This document shows, in pieces, positions 1 through 8,224 of a DNA stretch of 64,000 nucleotides. Under the pieces are notes generated by a model. The model saw only the letters and a list, made by a program, of their open reading frames with translations, was not told where the DNA came from and made no database searches. Source of the stretch: Bacteroidota bacterium (GTDB lineage: Bacteria; Bacteroidota; Bacteroidia; Chitinophagales; Chitinophagaceae); NCBI GenBank assembly GCA_018267725.1, contig JAFDXY010000006.1, positions 1 through 64,000 on the forward strand. Reading direction: 5' to 3'. Positions within the stretch are counted from its first letter, which is position 1; every line of letters begins with the position of its first letter. A program made the translations under genes and the position numbers.

Positions 1-56
1 TATTATAAGTATTGCCTTTTTCATGTATGAAGGCTGTATAATTTTAAAATGTAAAA

Positions 57-1091
57 TTATTTAAATGCATCTAATGCAATTGTAGGTTTTCCCGAATTAT
101 CAAAAGCACCTAAAGTATATCCTTGCCAATTGTTATAACTTTCAGGCTCCCAATAAAAAACACCTAATCCTTTATTATTAGTAATCGAGTTTACTTTAGC
201 AATTAAATCATTAATAAAATTTTTACATGCTAATGGTTGATCCCAACTCATACCTACTTCACAAATCATTATTTCTTTTCCGTATCTGCTAACCATATCA
301 TTCATATTAGCAAGACATTGATTATTTAAGTTCGTATAATTTGTTGTTGAAGGATATAATGACATACCAATCACATCCCATTTTGCACTATTCGTTTTTA
401 ATCCGTCAAACATCCATCTATATAAAGCATTATCGTAACCATTTGAAATATGTACAATTACTTTAATAGAAGAATCTATTGCTTTTACTGCATTATAACC
501 ACTATTAATTAAAGAAGCAAAATTTGCCATGTTGATAGATGCTCTTCCTTCAGGCCAAAGCATACCATCATTGGTTTCATTGCCAACCTGTACCCAATCT
601 GGTTTTATACCATTTGTTTTTAAAGAATTTAAAACCGCATAAGTATGATTATAAACTGATGTTTGTAACTGTGTAATATTTTGCCCAACCCATACAGCAG
701 GTTTATTTTGTTTGCCAGGGTCTGCCCACGAATCGCTGTAATGAAAATCTATCATTAATTTTAAGCCCAAAGCCTTAATACGATTGGCTTTTACAATAAC
801 ATCGGCAGTATTACACCAACCATCTGTTGGGTTTACCCACACACGCAAACGCATAGCATTAATTCCTACATCTTTTAATATTTGAATACAGTCTTGTTGT
901 GCTCCACTTGAATTATAAAATTTATTTCCTGCTGCTTCCATTTGTGTAAGCCAACTTATATCAGCTCCTTTTATAAATGTAGAAGTGGATGGAGTTGGAA
1001 TAACTATTGGAGAATTGTTGCTGTCTGGTTTTGAGCAAGCTGACAATTGAGTAAACAAAAGAAGAAACAACGCATTAACAAATAATTTCAT
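57..1091 (-). CDS. GH53 endo-beta-1,4-galactanase, lipoprotein
   Basis: A 344-residue glycoside hydrolase family 53 protein expected to cleave beta-1,4-galactan side chains of pectin or arabinogalactan. The N-terminus is a lipoprotein signal ending in LSAC (Cys19), so the enzyme is probably anchored in the outer membrane or periplasm; a Ser/Pro/Thr-rich linker follows to about residue 38. The family opening KGADISWL starts near residue 41. The acid/base Glu172 lies in VGNETNDG and the nucleophile Glu278 in MICEVGMSWD, the two expected GH53 glutamates. Length is normal for a single-domain GH53. No SusC/SusD pair or other glycosidase is next to it, so it is not in a visible polysaccharide utilization locus. 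It is 21 bp downstream of hutG on the same strand, probably by chance. Confidence 0.9.
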   Translation of the reverse strand: MKLFVNALFLLLFTQLSACSKPDSNNSPIVIPTPSTSTFIKGADISWLTQMEAAGNKFYNSSGAQQDCIQILKDVGINAMRLRVWVNPTDGWCNTADVIVKANRIKALGLKLMIDFHYSDSWADPGKQNKPAVWVGQNITQLQTSVYNHTYAVLNSLKTNGIKPDWVQVGNETNDGMLWPEGRASINMANFASLINSGYNAVKAIDSSIKVIVHISNGYDNALYRWMFDGLKTNSAKWDVIGMSLYPSTTNYTNLNNQCLANMNDMVSRYGKEIMICEVGMSWDQPLACKNFINDLIAKVNSITNNKGLGVFYWEPESYNNWQGYTLGAFDNSGKPTIALDAFK

Positions 1092-1112
1092 ACATAAAAA
1101 TATTAAACTATT

Positions 1113-2171
1113 TTATGAAAGTTGTTGTAGAATTCCTTTTACAAAATCGCTTACTAAATAACTTATTAATTTACCGGTTGATGCATCTTGCCTTTCATCA
1201 TTCAATTTAGTAGCACCTTCACAAATATGTAAATAAGCAGGTTTGCAATCCATTGAAACATAATTTAAATATTGTCTTGCATGTAATGCAGTAATACCAA
1301 CGGGTGTAGCAGCACTGCTTAAAGTATGTTCAATACAATCAAGGTCTAATTCAATACCTACTAAAGTATCATCTGTAAAAGCAGTTGCATGGCTAATACT
1401 TTGAATAAAATTTTTCTTTTCATGTATAAAAATATCTTCATAAGTAATGCAATCTGCAAAAGGATTGTTTACCATATCCATCCACACATTTTGTGAAATA
1501 TAATTTTCATGTATGCCAACAACACAATATTTTTCTAAGTAACCATCTTCTTCTGCATATCTAAATGCATTGCCACTGTGTCTTCCTTCCATAGCTCTGT
1601 AATCTGCATGTGCATCTAAATTTATGGCATTAATTTGAGCAATTTCTATAATACCTGCTTTGTACCAACCCTTTGCTGCACCTTTAATACACGGATATGC
1701 ATTGTTGTGCCCACCACCAATAACAATAGGTAATTTTCTGTTTTGTGTAATTAAATGAATTAGTTGTTCAACTTCATCATCAATAGTATTTACGGCATGG
1801 CGATAAGCTTCAATAGATTCTTCATATTTATGTGCATTCAATTCAATTACATCTTCAATTTCAGAAAAATTAAAATGTCCTAACAATAATATTTCATTAC
1901 CATCTAAAAAATCGTTGCTTTGAATATTTACAAATGATTGAAGAAAAGGAAGCCATGCAGTTTCTGTTCCACCTGTTCCGTAATTAGCTTTCACACCAAT
2001 ATCTTCAGGAATACCTATTAAAACAAATTTTGCAGAAGATTGTTTTAAAGATTCTTCAATATTTAAAGGGTTGCTTAATACTTGCAAACGCTCTCCCAGC
2101 TTGGTTTCAAAGCGGCGAATTTTTGTTATGCTTTGTACATCTTGTCTATTATAAACTTTTAAATACTTCAT
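1113..2171 (-). CDS. hutG: Formimidoylglutamase (arginase family)
   Basis: Binuclear manganese hydrolase of the ureohydrolase/arginase superfamily that converts N-formimidoyl-L-glutamate to glutamate and formamide, the last step of histidine breakdown. Metal-binding motifs are present: GGGH (His155), DAHAD (Asp186-Asp190) and ELDLD (Asp276, Asp278). At 352 residues it is longer than agmatinases, as in many Bacteroidota homologues. It lies 26 bp downstream of the imidazolonepropionase gene on the same strand, so the two are probably one operon. That partner is the main reason for choosing formimidoylglutamase over agmatinase or arginase, which share all the motifs. Confidence 0.85.
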   Translation of the reverse strand: MKYLKVYNRQDVQSITKIRRFETKLGERLQVLSNPLNIEESLKQSSAKFVLIGIPEDIGVKANYGTGGTETAWLPFLQSFVNIQSNDFLDGNEILLLGHFNFSEIEDVIELNAHKYEESIEAYRHAVNTIDDEVEQLIHLITQNRKLPIVIGGGHNNAYPCIKGAAKGWYKAGIIEIAQINAINLDAHADYRAMEGRHSGNAFRYAEEDGYLEKYCVVGIHENYISQNVWMDMVNNPFADCITYEDIFIHEKKNFIQSISHATAFTDDTLVGIELDLDCIEHTLSSAATPVGITALHARQYLNYVSMDCKPAYLHICEGATKLNDERQDASTGKLISYLVSDFVKGILQQLS

Positions 2172-2197
2172 GGCAACAATTAGGTTTTGTTTTAAAG

Positions 2198-3436
2198 CTA
2201 AATAAACTTTCCATTAATCATTACTTTATCAATAAGATTATTTCCAAAACTATAGGGAAGATAAGCTAATGAAGGAATTTGTTTAGTGAAAATAAGATTA
2301 GCATTTTTACCAACGGTTACAGAGCCAACTTGTTTTTCTAACTCCATTGCATAAGCTCCGTTAATGGTTGATGCATTAATAACTTCTTCGGGCAACATTT
2401 TCATTTGAATACAACTTATGGCATTTACAAAATTCATATTACCACTTGGAGATGAACCCGGATTATAATCGCTTGCCAATGCAACAGCAGCGTTTTTATT
2501 GATTAATTCTCTTGCCGGAGGATAATTCATTCTTAAGAAAAAAGCAGCTGTTGGCAACAAGGTTGCAATAGTGTTTGAAGTTGAAAGAGTGTTAATTGCT
2601 TTATCATCCATCATTTCTAAATGATCTACAGAAACCGCACCCAGCTTAACTCCTGCTTCTACTGCACCGCTTATGCTTAATTGATTGGCATGAATTTTTG
2701 GTTTAAGTCCCAACTCTTTCCCTGCATTGCAAATGCTTATGGTTTCATCAACACTAAAAAAATTTTCTTCACAAAAAACATCAATGAAATCTGCTAAATT
2801 TTCTTTAGCAATTATTGGTAACATTTCATTTTTAATAGCGTTAATATATGCTTGATGATTATTTTTAAATTGTGTAGGATAAGTATGTGCTCCTAAAAAA
2901 GTTGCTTTAATAGGAATGGGCGAATTGTTTTTTAATGCTTTAATAACACGCAACATTTTTAATTCTGCATCAACAGTTAAACCATAACCGCTTTTAATTT
3001 CAATAGCTCCGGTGCCAAATCCCATTACTTCATTTAACCTTTTTAATGCAGCAATGTATAAATCTTCTTCTGTTGCTGCATTTAGTTTGGCTGCAGAATT
3101 TAATATGCCACCGCCTTTTGCAGCAATATCTGCATAACTTAATCCTTTTATTTTATCAATAAATTCTTCTTCGCGTGTGGCTGCAAAAACTAAATGTGTG
3201 TGACTATCACACCAGCAAGGTAATACGGTTGTATGTTTTGCATCTATAATTTGTTGTTCATTAAAATTGTTGATGGATAAATTTTTCATTAACCCATATT
3301 CCTTAATCAATCCATCTTCAATTAATAAATAAGCGTTATTTAATACATGTAATTCTTGCAATGCTTTTCCACGCAATAAAATATTTTCTGTTCTAACATT
3401 TACTAACTGCCTAATATTAATAATGCACTGTACCAT
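2198..3436 (-). CDS. hutI: Imidazolonepropionase
   Basis: Metal-dependent amidohydrolase that opens 4-imidazolone-5-propionate to N-formimidoyl-glutamate, the third step of histidine degradation; the product is the substrate of HutG encoded just downstream. The protein has 412 residues, normal for HutI. The first metal motif is SHTH (His79, His81); later come IHANQLS, VDHLEMM and ASDYNPGSSPSG, the usual HutI signatures. The start is supported by alignment of the N-terminal 'INIRQLVNVR' segment with the family and by a TAnnTTTG box 17 bp upstream of the start codon. Histidase (hutH) and urocanase (hutU) are not in the window, so the pathway is split in the genome. Confidence 0.93.
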   Translation of the reverse strand: MVQCIINIRQLVNVRTENILLRGKALQELHVLNNAYLLIEDGLIKEYGLMKNLSINNFNEQQIIDAKHTTVLPCWCDSHTHLVFAATREEEFIDKIKGLSYADIAAKGGGILNSAAKLNAATEEDLYIAALKRLNEVMGFGTGAIEIKSGYGLTVDAELKMLRVIKALKNNSPIPIKATFLGAHTYPTQFKNNHQAYINAIKNEMLPIIAKENLADFIDVFCEENFFSVDETISICNAGKELGLKPKIHANQLSISGAVEAGVKLGAVSVDHLEMMDDKAINTLSTSNTIATLLPTAAFFLRMNYPPARELINKNAAVALASDYNPGSSPSGNMNFVNAISCIQMKMLPEEVINASTINGAYAMELEKQVGSVTVGKNANLIFTKQIPSLAYLPYSFGNNLIDKVMINGKFI

Positions 3437-3452
3437 AAAGTAAGTTATACAT

Positions 3453-3460
3453 CAAATGTA
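3453..3460 (-). promoter_or_regulatory. Candidate hutIG promoter, -7 box
   Basis: Read on the minus strand the sequence is TACATTTG, an exact match to the Bacteroidota -7 consensus TAnnTTTG. A TTG (plus-strand CAA at 3479-3481) lies 18 bp upstream and could be the -33 element. Transcription would start about 10 bases before the hutI start codon. This is pattern matching only; the box is short and AT-rich sequence produces chance matches. Confidence 0.4.
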
Positions 3461-3554
3461 AACTTCTATTTTGTTTTACAAGTTCAAATTTTTAAAAAAA
3501 GTAATGAGTATGCTAAGTAATAAAACATATTAAAATAAAGTTGTAAATTGCAAT

Positions 3555-3647
3555 ATGTTTACCAAAAAACATACAACAAACAAATTGCTTTTAGCTATTT
3601 TTCTGAATCTTATTTCTGCTGCAGATTCAGGTTCTCCGGAATACTAA
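3555..3647 (+). CDS. Possible 30-residue peptide ORF
   Basis: An ATG-initiated 31-codon frame in the 279-bp gap between the divergent hutI and deiminase genes. The peptide begins MFTKKHTTNK, continues with a hydrophobic stretch (LLLAIFLNLISAA) and ends DSGSPEY. The positive N-terminus, hydrophobic core and polar tail resemble a secretion signal or a small membrane peptide. I recognise no family. Its second half contains a perfect 8-bp inverted repeat (3603-3610 with 3623-3630), so the stretch may instead be a structured leader of the deiminase mRNA. Chance ORFs of this size are common; the confidence is low. Confidence 0.2.
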   Translation: MFTKKHTTNKLLLAIFLNLISAADSGSPEY

Positions 3648-3715
3648 TGTTTTGTATAATTATACTTAACAGTATTTGCGTTTATAAAATTTTCTTTTCA
3701 TTCTAACAAAAAACT

Positions 3716-5236
3716 ATGGCTACACATAATTATTATGTTGATTCGGAATTAGGTACTTTAAAAAAAATTCTCATACACAGTCCCGATGCAGGTATTGGCA
3801 AAATTATTCCCAGAACTTTTGCCGATAATTTGTATGATGATATTGTGCATTTAAAAAATATGCAGCAAGAGTATAACCATTACGTAAAATTGTTACTTTA
3901 TTTTTTAGACCCTGAAAAAATAAAATATATAACCGAATATCAAACAAAAGCAAATAAAGAAAATGAATTGAATTGTTTTATTCCGGGTAAAAAAGAATAT
4001 TTTAATTCAAGCAAAGTGTTAGAAGCACAAACATTATTAGAAAATATTTTGCAAGATGAAAAAGTAAAACTTCGTTTAATAGCAGCTATTTGCAGTTATG
4101 AAGAAAGTAGTTTATTAATTCAACAAAAATTAGAAAATATTCATGATGCAGCATTGCTTTCAAAAATTTTTATAACAGGTGTTTTGCCAAAAGAAGTAAG
4201 TGATATAAACGAAGACCAGTTTATATTTCCGCCCATACCAAATTTTATTTTTACCAGAGATATTGGTGTAATTATTAAAGATTGCATACTGCTTAGCCGT
4301 ATGGCAACAACTGCAAGAAAACGAGAATCATTAATCACCAAATTTTTAGCTTTATATTTTTTCTTTAAAGAGCAACCCGAAAAAGTTATAGAAATAATTG
4401 AAGAAAGCGATTTCTTTTTGTATGAAGAAGAAGAACGCAAGCAAAGAATTATTTCAATTGAAGGTGGAGATATTATGATGGTTCATCCAAAACATTTAAT
4501 TGTTGGTTGTAGTGAAAGAACTTCATCAAACGCTGTAAACGAAATTGTGCATACAATTTTTTGCAGAGAAGAATTAGAAATTGAAAAAATTTCTATTGTA
4601 AAAATTCCAAGAAAAAGAGCACAAATGCATATTGACACCATATTTACTCAAGTAAAGAAAAACATTTGGGTTTTATATGGAAGATATTCTGAAAGCATTT
4701 TATCAGAAGAAAACAACATAAAACAATCTTACTTAAACAAGCTTTCACATAAGCCACGCAAAGCCGAAATGGAGTTGGTTGAAATATTGCAATTTCATAA
4801 AAAAGCTGAAGAGCCTTATCAAAAAAATAAAGATTATAGTGTTGCAAAAAATCCTGAAGGATTAGAAAGTTTATTAAGGCAAATAAGTATTGAAGATTTT
4901 AATATTAAGCCAATTGATGTAAAAATTATTTATAGCGGAAACAATATTTTTCCTTACGATGAAAGAGAACAATGGACAGACTCTTGCAATGTAGTAGCTT
5001 TAAAAGAAGGCGTTGTAATTGGTTACGATAGAAACAACAAAACCGCTGAAGCATTTGAACAGCAAGGGTTTTGTGTAATTACAACAGAAGAATTATTTAA
5101 AAAATTTGATGAAGGTTTAAACCCACATTCTTTAGAAAACACATTAATTATTTTGCCTTCATCAGAACTATCAAGAGCAAGAGGTGGCTCTCATTGTATG
5201 AGCATGCCTTTATTAAGAGAAAGGCTAACACATTAA
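3716..5236 (+). CDS. Arginine deiminase family hydrolase
   Basis: Guanidino-group hydrolase of the arginine deiminase/amidinotransferase superfamily, expected to convert arginine to citrulline and ammonia. The catalytic motifs are intact: FTRD (179-182), EGGD with Glu249 and Asp252, MHIDTIFTQ with His305, and the C-terminal RARGGSHCMSMPL with the nucleophile Cys494. At 506 residues it is about 100 longer than classical ArcA (near 410), with extra charged helical sequence around residues 70-150 and 210-245. Its stop is 11 bp before ctlX, so the two are very likely cotranscribed. The family assignment is firm; arginine as substrate is inferred from motifs and the CtlX partner. No arcB/arcC (ornithine transcarbamoylase, carbamate kinase) is nearby. 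Confidence 0.8.
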   Translation: MATHNYYVDSELGTLKKILIHSPDAGIGKIIPRTFADNLYDDIVHLKNMQQEYNHYVKLLLYFLDPEKIKYITEYQTKANKENELNCFIPGKKEYFNSSKVLEAQTLLENILQDEKVKLRLIAAICSYEESSLLIQQKLENIHDAALLSKIFITGVLPKEVSDINEDQFIFPPIPNFIFTRDIGVIIKDCILLSRMATTARKRESLITKFLALYFFFKEQPEKVIEIIEESDFFLYEEEERKQRIISIEGGDIMMVHPKHLIVGCSERTSSNAVNEIVHTIFCREELEIEKISIVKIPRKRAQMHIDTIFTQVKKNIWVLYGRYSESILSEENNIKQSYLNKLSHKPRKAEMELVEILQFHKKAEEPYQKNKDYSVAKNPEGLESLLRQISIEDFNIKPIDVKIIYSGNNIFPYDEREQWTDSCNVVALKEGVVIGYDRNNKTAEAFEQQGFCVITTEELFKKFDEGLNPHSLENTLIILPSSELSRARGGSHCMSMPLLRERLTH

Positions 5237-5247
5237 AAATAAATTTT

Positions 5248-6171
5248 ATGCAACAAAATACATCGCATTTATTAATGATAGAACCTGCTGCATTTACTTT
5301 TAATAAGCAAACTGCTGTAAACAATAGTTTTCAATCAACTTCATTAATCAATCATTCACAACAAAATGCTTTACAAGAATTTAATGCTTTTGTTCAAGTA
5401 TTACGTGAACACGATATTGACATTACTGTTGTAAAAGATACAGAGCAACCACACACACCCGATTCTGTTTTTCCTAATAACTGGATTTCTTTTCACAGCA
5501 ATGGCACTATTATACTTTATCCAATGTTTGCACTTAATAGAAGATTAGAAAGAAAAGAACATGTGTTGAATTATATAGAAGAAAAATTTAATGTTTCTAA
5601 AATAGAAAATTTAACAGCTGCCGAAAATGAAAATATCTTTTTAGAAGGAACTGGCAGCATGGTGTTAGATAGAACAAATAAAATTGCTTATGCATGCCTC
5701 TCTCCAAGAACTAATAAAAATTTATTTGAAAATTGGTGTAAGCAACTTAATTATAAACCTATAAGTTTTACTGCAACCGATGCAAATGATAATTTAATAT
5801 ATCATACCAATGTAATGATGTGCGTAGCAGAACAGTTTGTAATTATTTGTTTAGAAAGCGTAACAGCTATTAAAGAAAAAGAAATGTTACTGCAACAATT
5901 TAAACAAACTAATAAAGAAGTTATAGAAATAAGTTTTAATCAAATGAATCATTTTGCAGGTAATATGTTGCAAGTGAAAAATAAAAAAAATAAGCAATTT
6001 TTGGTAATGAGTTCACAGGCATATAATAGTTTAACGCAACTGCAAATACAAACTATTGAAAAATATAATTCAATTATTCACAGCAATATAAAAACTATAG
6101 AAACCAATGGTGGCGGCAGTGCCAGATGTATGATAGCCGAAATATTTTTACAACCTAAATGGAATTTATAA
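5248..6171 (+). CDS. ctlX: Citrulline hydrolase-type CtlX protein
   Basis: A 307-residue amidinotransferase-fold protein of the CtlX family, described as hydrolysing citrulline. Visible signatures are MIEPAAFTFN at the N-terminus, DSVFPNNWISFH, LEGTGSMVLDR, YHTNVMMC, and the C-terminal GGGSARCM with the catalytic cysteine. I start it at the ATG at 5248 (MQQNTSHLL...), 11 bp after the upstream stop; the longer frame begins inside the upstream gene and adds 18 residues unlike the family. Together with the upstream deiminase it could take arginine through citrulline to ornithine without carbamoyl phosphate. Its stop overlaps the stop of the convergent SDR gene by 6 bp. Confidence 0.82.
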   Translation: MQQNTSHLLMIEPAAFTFNKQTAVNNSFQSTSLINHSQQNALQEFNAFVQVLREHDIDITVVKDTEQPHTPDSVFPNNWISFHSNGTIILYPMFALNRRLERKEHVLNYIEEKFNVSKIENLTAAENENIFLEGTGSMVLDRTNKIAYACLSPRTNKNLFENWCKQLNYKPISFTATDANDNLIYHTNVMMCVAEQFVIICLESVTAIKEKEMLLQQFKQTNKEVIEISFNQMNHFAGNMLQVKNKKNKQFLVMSSQAYNSLTQLQIQTIEKYNSIIHSNIKTIETNGGGSARCMIAEIFLQPKWNL

Positions 6172-7044
6172 ATTAAAACTAAGTTTTACGCCTTCTGCAA
6201 AACTTATCGGATTATATTGTAAAACTGTTTTGGCTTTATCTATTTTTAAACCTGATTTTTTTGCACGTTTAACAGGCTCAGGAAAAGTTTCTGAAGTTAC
6301 ATTTTCAATAAAATTTTTATTTAACCCTAAAACATCTGCAACTGTAATTGCCATTGCGTAAGGAGAAACAATGTCTTTTCCTGCTAAATGAAAAACGCCT
6401 TTTTCTTTTTGTTGAATAATTGTTGTAATGCCTTTACAAATATCTGTTACAAAAGTTGGTGTGCGTTGTTGGTCGCTTACAACTTTAATTCGTTTTTCTT
6501 GTTCTAAATTATTTTTTACCCAATGCAAAAAACTTGGTCTCATGCCTTGCAATACTTGTCCGTAAATAAACACAGGCCTAACAATAGTATTCAATCCAAT
6601 TCTTTTTTCAACTAATTGTTCTGCTTGCCATTTACTTTCTCCATAAAAATTTAAAGGTTCTTTTACATCATCTTCATTATGCGGGCCATTTTCTCCAAAA
6701 ACAAAATCGGTTGATATATAAATAAAATGAGTTGAAGGCAAACAATGTTTTAATAAATAATTTGTAGCACTAACATTTTGTTGCAAACACACATCTTTAT
6801 ACTTATTACATTCATCGGGTTTACTCATTGCAGCATTATGAATAATTACATTAGGCTGATGTTTTTTCAACACAGCAGCAACAACTTCTTCATTAATTAA
6901 ATCAAGTGTTTCATATACATAACTTGTATTTGCAGCAATCCTATTTTCGCCTCTGCTAATTGCAATTACATTATACTGTTTACTTAAATACAAGGTTAAA
7001 TGTTGGCCTAAAAAACCATTACTTCCTGTTATTAAAACTTTCAT
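6166..7044 (-). CDS. SDR reductase, dTDP-4-dehydrorhamnose reductase-like
   Basis: Extended short-chain dehydrogenase/reductase, 292 residues from the preferred start at 7044 (MKVLITGSNGFLGQ). The N-terminal GSNGFLGQ is the NAD(P)-binding glycine motif; YGESKWQAE contains the catalytic Tyr-x-x-x-Lys; RPVFIYG follows, as in RfbD-like proteins. The family reduces dTDP-4-keto-6-deoxy-L-mannose to dTDP-rhamnose, but no rfbA, rfbB or rfbC gene is nearby, so the substrate is open; an NAD-dependent epimerase role is equally possible. The longer reading to 7083 adds 13 residues ahead of the beta strand that normally starts the fold, so I reject it. Confidence 0.75.
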   Translation of the reverse strand: MKVLITGSNGFLGQHLTLYLSKQYNVIAISRGENRIAANTSYVYETLDLINEEVVAAVLKKHQPNVIIHNAAMSKPDECNKYKDVCLQQNVSATNYLLKHCLPSTHFIYISTDFVFGENGPHNEDDVKEPLNFYGESKWQAEQLVEKRIGLNTIVRPVFIYGQVLQGMRPSFLHWVKNNLEQEKRIKVVSDQQRTPTFVTDICKGITTIIQQKEKGVFHLAGKDIVSPYAMAITVADVLGLNKNFIENVTSETFPEPVKRAKKSGLKIDKAKTVLQYNPISFAEGVKLSFNL

Positions 7045-7136
7045 ACACCAATAATAAAACTTTATTAAATAAGAGGTGTGCATATTCCTTAACCTATCTT
7101 AAATTATACATTCAAGTAAATTTATTTTCAATTCCT

Positions 7137-7144
7137 TACTTTTG
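7137..7144 (+). promoter_or_regulatory. Candidate pfkA promoter, -7 box
   Basis: TACTTTTG matches the Bacteroidota TAnnTTTG consensus exactly and sits 67 bp upstream of the pfkA ATG, leaving a leader of about 60 bases. No clear -33 TTG is seen at the usual 19-21 bp distance, so support is moderate to weak. It would drive pfkA and probably pyk. Confidence 0.35.
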
Positions 7145-7211
7145 ACACCAATTTTGAAACACTACGATTGTTTGCCCCATAAAAACGCTGTGAAAGTTGT
7201 TAGAATAATTT

Positions 7212-8198
7212 ATGAGCACAAAAAAAGTAACTAAAATTGGGGTGCTTACCTCCGGTGGAGATTCGCCGGGTATGAACGCTGCAATAAGAGCTGTTGTTAG
7301 AACTGGCCTTTATAATGGCTTAGAAGTTTTTGGTATAGTACGTGGCTACTCAGGAATGATAGATGATGATATAATTCCCATGAATGGAAGAAGTGTTGCC
7401 AATATTATACAACGCGGCGGAACCATTTTAAAAACTGCCAGAAGCCAAGAATTTATGACTGCCGAAGGCCGAGCCATTGCTTACGAAAATTTACAAAAGC
7501 ATGGCATTAACGGTTTAGTAGTAATAGGTGGAGATGGAAGTTTTAGAGGAGCACAAAAATTTAGCAGTGAATTTAATATTCCTTGTATTGGTATTCCCGG
7601 AACTATTGATAGAGATATGGCCGGAACAGATTCTACCATTGGTTTTGATACTGCCGTAAATACAGCCGTAGAAGCCATTGATAAAATTAGAGATACAATG
7701 GATGCACATGATCGTTTGTTTATTGTAGAAGTAATGGGGCGAGATGCAGGTTATATTGCCTTACACAGCGGTATTGCCACAGGTGCCGAAAATATTCTTA
7801 TTCCCGAAACCAAAACAGATATTGAAGAACTTATTACCTCATTAACCGAAAAAGAAAAAAGAAAAAAATTAGTAAACCTTATTGTAGTTGCCGAAGGCGG
7901 CGAGTTTGGCGATGCTAACGGATTAGCAGCCATTGTAAAAAAACGTATTCCTACCGCAGATGTAAGAGTTTGTATTTTAGGTCATATACAACGTGGAGGC
8001 TCTCCTACTTGTCATGATCGTTTAGTTGCCAGCCACATGGGTTACTATGCAGTAGAAAGTTTATTAAACGGAAGATTTAATGTTATGATTGGTGTTATTA
8101 ATAACAAAATAACTTACACACCTTTAGATAAAGCTGTAAAAGAAAGACAACGCATTGGGCAAGAATGGATGCGTATTGTAAAAATATTAGCAAGCTAA
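7212..8198 (+). CDS. pfkA: ATP-dependent 6-phosphofructokinase
   Basis: Phosphorylates fructose 6-phosphate to fructose 1,6-bisphosphate in glycolysis. The 328-residue length is that of the bacterial PfkA subunit. N-terminal GVLTSGGDSPGMNAAIR is the ATP-binding signature; GGDGSFRGA follows; PGTIDRDMAGTDSTIGFDTA contains the catalytic Thr-Ile-Asp region (Asp in TIDRD), and EVMGRDAGYIA and LGHIQRGGSP bind fructose phosphate. The Gly after GGDG supports ATP rather than pyrophosphate use. It is followed 26 bp later by pyruvate kinase on the same strand, so two committed glycolytic steps look coexpressed. Confidence 0.97.
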   Translation: MSTKKVTKIGVLTSGGDSPGMNAAIRAVVRTGLYNGLEVFGIVRGYSGMIDDDIIPMNGRSVANIIQRGGTILKTARSQEFMTAEGRAIAYENLQKHGINGLVVIGGDGSFRGAQKFSSEFNIPCIGIPGTIDRDMAGTDSTIGFDTAVNTAVEAIDKIRDTMDAHDRLFIVEVMGRDAGYIALHSGIATGAENILIPETKTDIEELITSLTEKEKRKKLVNLIVVAEGGEFGDANGLAAIVKKRIPTADVRVCILGHIQRGGSPTCHDRLVASHMGYYAVESLLNGRFNVMIGVINNKITYTPLDKAVKERQRIGQEWMRIVKILAS

Positions 8199-8224
8199 AA
8201 TTATACTAACCGAAATAAAATATT

